24,403 nucleotides of DNA from a virus, in IMG/VR virus record IMGVR_UViG_3300020563_000010, positions 1-24,403 of that record; one strand, written 5' to 3'. The notes below the pieces were generated by a model. That model searched no databases. It had not been told where the DNA came from and worked only from the letters and a program-made list of their open reading frames with translations. Made by a program: the position numbers and the translations under genes. Numbering within the stretch: the stretch's first letter is position 1; each line of letters opens with the position of its first letter. Shown piece by piece: positions 20,869-24,403 of the stretch.

Positions 20869-21390
20869 TCAGAAGAAGTCAAAGTTAATAACGTATCTTC
20901 CTATTTTATCAGTACAGGTTGTACCAGTATGAAGCATAGTCCCATCAAAAACAACTAATCTATTTTCTAAACTATCTACAGTATCTCCAGATTCAAACTT
21001 AGTATATCCATTATTTGTATTGACATAATAAATTGCAGTTTTACCACCATCAAAGTCTTGATAATCAACATGAAACCCATGTTCGATTATTTCATCTGTT
21101 TTTAACGTTAAATTGGCCTTTATTCTCACTAAAGAACGACATCCAACTTGTATAATACCATCAACAAGTGGAGATATACTTCCAATAAAAGGTGCTGCCT
21201 GGTCATCAATATAAAAAATATGACTAAATTGGTAGTTTTCTTCAGTGGTACAATCTATTGAAGATATATTTGGAATATTTTCTTCAATTACTTGACCATG
21301 ATACCACGGAATTGTTTTACCAGTAATAAAATTTTTAATTTGATTAAATTCTTCTTCAGGTAAGAAATTGTCAATGATATGAACTTTCAT
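20869..21390 (-). CDS. 2OG-Fe(II) oxygenase family protein, second paralog
   Basis: The 173-aa protein is the close sister of the copy at 21407. MKVHIIDNFLPEEEFNQIKN opens it, HGFHVDY gives the H-x-D iron ligands, and MLHTGTTCTDKIGRYVIN gives the distal His and the 2OG-binding Arg. It also has the shared NYQFSHIFY, GCRSLVRIKANLTLKTDEII and YYVNTNNGYTKFESGD blocks. The upstream gap is 16 nt and AT-rich with no clear ribosome site. Triad residues are intact, so activity is expected. Confidence 0.87.
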   Translation of the reverse strand: MKVHIIDNFLPEEEFNQIKNFITGKTIPWYHGQVIEENIPNISSIDCTTEENYQFSHIFYIDDQAAPFIGSISPLVDGIIQVGCRSLVRIKANLTLKTDEIIEHGFHVDYQDFDGGKTAIYYVNTNNGYTKFESGDTVDSLENRLVVFDGTMLHTGTTCTDKIGRYVINFDFF

Positions 21391-21406
21391 TTTTTTTAAA
21401 TTAGAA

Positions 21407-21952
21407 TTAGAAAAAGTTTAAATTAATAACATATCTTGCATGGGCATCTGTACAAGTTGTACCAGTATGCAAAAGACTTTGATCAAATATAATTAATCGG
21501 TTTTCTACGCTTTCAATCGTTTCACCAGTTTCAAATTTTGTATATCCATCATTTGTATTGAGATAATAAATCGCAGTCTTTCCACCCTCAAAATTTCCAA
21601 TATCAATATGAAATCCGTGCTCGATTATTTTATCAGTCCTTGGGTTTAAATTAGCCTTTATCTTAACAAAAGAGCGACAACCAACTTCTGGCATTGATTC
21701 AATAAGCGGTTGTAAGTTTTGAATTAATGCTGAAGTTGGAGCATCAGCAACATAAAAAACATGACTGAATTGATAATTATCATCATCATTACACGACGGT
21801 GAAGAAAAATCTTTTATATTTTCAGACAATACTTTTCCATAATACCAAGGCAAAGAAGGGTAACTATGGTCAAAGCAATCGCCCATTATAAACCCACGAA
21901 TTTTTTGAAATTCTTCTTCTGGTAAAAAATTATCAATCAGATGTACTTTCAT
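21407..21952 (-). CDS. 2OG-Fe(II) oxygenase family protein, first paralog
   Basis: The 181-aa protein begins MKVHLIDNFLPEEEFQKIRG. HGFHIDI carries the H-x-D iron ligands, and LLHTGTTCTDAHARYVINLN carries the distal His and the 2OG-binding Arg. GGKTAIYYLNTNDGYTKFET is the conserved strand pair between them. It has a few extra residues near position 26 compared with the second copy. It follows the tRNA by only 22 nt and lacks a clear Shine-Dalgarno. Cyanophages commonly carry such oxygenases, and their substrates are largely unproven. Confidence 0.87.
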   Translation of the reverse strand: MKVHLIDNFLPEEEFQKIRGFIMGDCFDHSYPSLPWYYGKVLSENIKDFSSPSCNDDDNYQFSHVFYVADAPTSALIQNLQPLIESMPEVGCRSFVKIKANLNPRTDKIIEHGFHIDIGNFEGGKTAIYYLNTNDGYTKFETGETIESVENRLIIFDQSLLHTGTTCTDAHARYVINLNFF

Positions 21953-21974
21953 ATTATTTTATAATAAAATGCAA

Positions 21975-22047
21975 TGGAGAATAGGAGACTCGAACTCCTG
22001 ACATCCTGCTTGCAAAGCAGGCGCTCTACCAACTGAGCTAATTCCCC
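21975..22047 (-). tRNA. tRNA-Ala (anticodon UGC)
   Basis: A 73-nt cloverleaf is visible on the minus strand. GGGGAAT pairs with ATTCTCC (one G-U) as acceptor stem, with discriminator A. AGCTCAGTTGGTAGAGC is the D arm, CCTGC-TTTGCAA-GCAGG the anticodon arm (TGC), and GGAGTTCGAGTCTCC the T arm. No CCA is encoded, so host CCA addition is needed. It is 24 nt from the 59-aa gene and 22 nt from the first oxygenase gene. It may offset codon bias toward GCA/GCG during late translation. Confidence 0.96.
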
Positions 22048-22070
22048 AAAAACCCCTAAGGGTCAATTAT

Positions 22071-22250
22071 TTATTCACCAACAATCGCACCGATTCCAGA
22101 ATCAAGTTCCAGAATCACAGAGCGAAGTTCAGTGATTCTTTCAGGAACATGTTCATAACTATAACCACGTTGTGCCTCAAAAAGAATTTGACGAACTGCT
22201 GCCGCAGCACGAACATCAAGTTTTAGAGTTACTTTCTTTTCTTTAGTCAT
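22071..22250 (-). CDS. Conserved small phage protein, 59 aa
   Basis: The frame encodes MTKEKKVTLKLDVRAAAAVR, then QILFEAQRGYSYEHVPERIT, ending IGAIVGE. A short strand is followed by two helices, a fold size seen in ribbon-helix-helix-like or small partner proteins, but no motif proves DNA binding. Its ATG overlaps the mazG stop as ATGA (22247-22250), so it is the last coupled gene of the uvsX-gp41-mazG run. I associate it with cyanophage genomes, without known function. Confidence 0.75.
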   Translation of the reverse strand: MTKEKKVTLKLDVRAAAAVRQILFEAQRGYSYEHVPERITELRSVILELDSGIGAIVGE

Positions 22251-22663
22251 CGGTCGTCAGCAGCACGGTTTTCAGAGAAATAAACATCAAAAGCACCTTC
22301 AGGATAACGCTTGAGAAGTTTCTGCACATTTTTAGCAACCACATCATCAAGAGTTACTTCAAGTGCCATACAAGCTTGAGCAACATACCACATAATGTCA
22401 CCCAGTTCGATAATCATATGCTCTCGATTATCTTCATTGAAGGGTTTGCCTTGGAAAATCATTTTCTTCACGATTTCCATAAACTCACCACCTTCGGCAT
22501 TAATACCAACAGCAGCAGTCAGGAGACGCTCAATATTGGCACCTTTCTCATCAAGAGCAACAAGGCGATCAGATAGAGAAAGAAAGTCTTTGGATGCATC
22601 AGAAGTTACAGCATCCACAAACTCAGCATACTTATCAAAATCTACGTGTTTAGCAGTTTCCAT
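22247..22663 (-). CDS. mazG: MazG-family nucleotide pyrophosphohydrolase
   Basis: The 138-aa protein has the MazG metal-binding pattern E-x-x-E (Glu60, Glu63 in EGGEFMEIVKK) followed by E-x-x-D (Glu86, Asp89 in IIELGDIMWYV). Family members hydrolyse NTPs or dNTPs to the monophosphate. In cyanophages the enzyme has been proposed to act on (p)ppGpp or on dGTP/dCTP, the latter matching the nrdAB supply route in this window. The ATG shares a base with the gp41 stop (TAATG). Confidence 0.93.
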   Translation of the reverse strand: METAKHVDFDKYAEFVDAVTSDASKDFLSLSDRLVALDEKGANIERLLTAAVGINAEGGEFMEIVKKMIFQGKPFNEDNREHMIIELGDIMWYVAQACMALEVTLDDVVAKNVQKLLKRYPEGAFDVYFSENRAADDR

Positions 22664-24042
22664 TAAAATTTAAATCCTTCAAACGACTTTTTAGGTTTCT
22701 TGTCTTCGTTATCATTATACTCGTCTTCGTTTCCAGAGTCAAGTATATCTTTTTGTGCTGACTGTTCGCAATCATACAGTCTCATTTTAGCACGGTCAAT
22801 ACCCACAATAAAACGCTTGTAGATAGTGGGGTCATTATAACGGTTCTTCAATTGCTTCACCATAATCTGTCCCAACTGTTCAAGTTCTTCAGTGCTAATA
22901 AGGGCAAACATAAGGTCAGCAGTAGCAGGGAGACCAAAGGACTCACTAGTATCAGTAAGTTCAACATCAGAGTTCCCATAACCACTGCGAGTAGTCTGGG
23001 TAGCAGAGACAATGGGAACATTGAATTCCACTGCCAAACCGCGAAGTTCTTCAGCAATTGCCTTAATGTACGAATATGAATTGACAGAAAGGTTTGACTT
23101 ATACCTGCTGGAAGCACATATATTAAGGTAATCAATGAAAATAATATCAGGTCTAAATGACTTCTTGAGAGCAAGTTCATTGAGAAGTGCTTTAAAGTGT
23201 CCTGAATGAGCAGAAGCAGTTGGGTATTCTTTGATGACCAAAGAACCTTGTGTCTTCTTTGCAATACTATTTACTTTGTTCTCGAATGTCGAACGTGGGA
23301 GATCAACCAGTTGCTGAATCGGTACATTGAGAAGGTTCGCATCAATCCTCTCTGCAATTCGCTCTTCTGCCATTTCAAGAGTGATATAGAGAACGGACCT
23401 GCCTTGCAGTAAGACGGAAGCAGCCAAATGACACATGAATAGCGATTTCCCAACGCCCGTCCCAGCGAGAGCGATATTGAGAGTCTTATTAGGGAGCCCA
23501 CCCTTTGTGATTTTGTTGAAATATTCCAGATCAAACTCGATCTTATCTTCTTTACGGTGATAAAACTCATATCGCTCCTCATAGTTCTGAAGATAATCGT
23601 GTCCGATATTATTATCAAACGATACTGCTAGAGCATCAGAAAGAATGCTTGGAATCGCATCACGATTTTTCTTATCATTATTTCCATCAGCAATATGAAT
23701 TGACTCCATAAGTGCCAAGTAAATGGCACGGTCACGACACCACTTTTCAGTAGTATCAAGTAACCATTGCTTTTCTACAGGAGCATCATTTAAAAACGAA
23801 TTGATTTCTCGAATCTCTTTGACTTCAGTTTCATTGAGATCTGTGCGATTCTCTACCTCAATATTGAGTGCTTCAATCGTGATTGCTGAACCATACTTAA
23901 CAATGAATTGAACAATCTCCTCAAAAATGATCTTTTCCGTCTTTTGCTCAAAATAATCTGGTTGTATGAAAGGAATGACCTTGCGTGAGTAGTCTTCATT
24001 AAATACTAAGTTTCTGAGAATAGTTGTCTCAATTCGTTCCAT
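22663..24042 (-). CDS. 41: Replicative DNA helicase (T4 gp41 / DnaB-like)
   Basis: From the ATG at 24042 the protein is 459 aa. AGTGVGKS (193-200) is the Walker A loop, IIFIDYLNI with Asp304 is Walker B, and the DnaB-like N-terminal helical domain spans about 1-110. MERIETTILRNLVF aligns with the start of T4 gp41 as I remember it, so the longer frame from 24072 is rejected. It unwinds the fork 5'-3' as a hexamer and recruits gp61 primase, encoded at 12636-13607. The start overlaps the end of uvsX by 14 nt, and the stop is coupled to mazG. Confidence 0.95.
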   Translation of the reverse strand: MERIETTILRNLVFNEDYSRKVIPFIQPDYFEQKTEKIIFEEIVQFIVKYGSAITIEALNIEVENRTDLNETEVKEIREINSFLNDAPVEKQWLLDTTEKWCRDRAIYLALMESIHIADGNNDKKNRDAIPSILSDALAVSFDNNIGHDYLQNYEERYEFYHRKEDKIEFDLEYFNKITKGGLPNKTLNIALAGTGVGKSLFMCHLAASVLLQGRSVLYITLEMAEERIAERIDANLLNVPIQQLVDLPRSTFENKVNSIAKKTQGSLVIKEYPTASAHSGHFKALLNELALKKSFRPDIIFIDYLNICASSRYKSNLSVNSYSYIKAIAEELRGLAVEFNVPIVSATQTTRSGYGNSDVELTDTSESFGLPATADLMFALISTEELEQLGQIMVKQLKNRYNDPTIYKRFIVGIDRAKMRLYDCEQSAQKDILDSGNEDEYNDNEDKKPKKSFEGFKF

Positions 24043-24403
24043 AAGAGAATTGTTGTTTCGCGGCAGCATCAAGTTGCTGCATTACTTCTTCGGTAAAATA
24101 CTGGTCGGGATTTTTTAGGATTTCTTTCGCATAAAGTTTTTTGCCATTAATTTCATAACGCCCCGCAACATTCTTCCAGAGTCCAGCGAGTTCCCCGAGT
24201 TCCAGAAGACCATAATAGCGATCAAGACCGCGCTCATCATAAAATAAACGGACTTCAACTTGTTGATTCTCCTTACTCAAACGCGACTTAGCAGTCTTTG
24301 CCTTGATAATGTTTCCAATGACTTCTTTTCCATCCTTTTCCTTAGACTTACTAAGATATATGATAGTAGAAGCGGCGTACTTAAGACCGCTGCCACCTCC
24401 CAT
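24029..24403 (-). CDS. uvsX: UvsX RecA-like recombinase, C-terminal part (cut by window edge)
   Basis: Only the last 124 residues or so are present; the gene continues beyond 24403. MGGGSGLKYAASTIIYLSKS and GNIIKAKTAKSRLSKENQQV match the end of the RecA core in T4-like UvsX. VRLFYDERGLDRYYGLLELG, then GRYEINGKKLYAKEI, is its C-terminal domain. The Walker A site lies outside the window. UvsX promotes strand exchange and recombination-dependent replication, and its position just before gp41 is the T4-like cyanophage order. Confidence 0.93.
   Translation of the reverse strand: MGGGSGLKYAASTIIYLSKSKEKDGKEVIGNIIKAKTAKSRLSKENQQVEVRLFYDERGLDRYYGLLELGELAGLWKNVAGRYEINGKKLYAKEILKNPDQYFTEEVMQQLDAAAKQQFSYGTN

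Noticed and set aside
22049-22064. ACCC-TTAG-GGGT hairpin followed by TTTTT as a terminator before the tRNA
   Set aside because: A four-base stem is too short to be convincing, and termination here would cut off the tRNA unless another promoter exists.
22068-22075. AATAAATA as a late promoter for the tRNA and oxygenases
   Set aside because: It is a one-mismatch site overlapping a stop codon in AT-rich sequence, with no supporting spacing since the first product is a tRNA.
1-24403. CRISPR array, insertion sequence, integrase or attachment site
   Set aside because: No regularly spaced direct repeats, transposase or integrase motifs, or terminal inverted repeats were seen.

Overview
The window is a contiguous piece of a T4-like myovirus genome. 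The best match is a cyanophage of marine Synechococcus or Prochlorococcus. The T4-like assignment rests on the C-terminus of UvsX, a gp41-type helicase, a gp61-type primase, class Ia nrdA/nrdB and T4-type late promoters (TATAAATA and variants). The cyanophage assignment is an inference from the mix of MazG, 2OG-Fe(II) oxygenases, a TIGH nucleotidyltransferase and characteristic virion proteins. Every gene I can support lies on the minus strand, so transcription runs from high to low coordinates. Genes are tightly packed, and many are joined by TAATG or ATGA stop/start overlaps. About nine genes are shorter than 67 codons.

Reading in the direction of transcription, 24403-22071 is the replication end: uvsX (cut by the window edge), gp41 helicase, mazG and a 59-aa protein, each overlapping the next. 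A tRNA-Ala(UGC) follows, then three tandem paralogous 2OG-Fe(II) oxygenases (21952-20359) in visibly AT-rich DNA. Next comes a coupled trio (20337-17589): an unknown 424-aa protein, a 66-aa basic protein and a TIGH nucleotidyltransferase whose N-terminus looks like the T4 capsid-targeting/prohead-protease signal. Late virion-type genes occupy 17571-14613: a 695-aa repeat-containing protein, a 59-aa hydrophobic protein and a 188-aa structural protein. Several have their own late promoter, in two cases fused to the U-tract of an upstream terminator.

From 14603 to 9177 come small conserved phage genes, then primase, nrdA and nrdB. Just behind nrdB is a free-standing GIY-YIG homing endonuclease. 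Its start region has an 11-bp inverted repeat with the promoters between or overlapping the arms, closely resembling the regulatory layout of T4 I-TevI. Two small genes and a 436-aa late virion protein with 21-bp tandem repeats follow, then a GIY-YIG-like phage protein.

The last 6 kb (6064 to the left edge) is an envelope-targeting region. It encodes a C39-type cysteine peptidase and a GH24 lysozyme that share the same N-terminal module, a secreted autotransporter-like outer-membrane beta-barrel protein, several small membrane proteins, a secreted HExxH metallopeptidase and a class 3 lipase. The genes from 2211 to the left edge are almost all translationally coupled. I propose that this region is a multi-enzyme lysis or cell-envelope remodelling cassette. 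The individual enzyme assignments rest on visible motifs; the joint role is inference.
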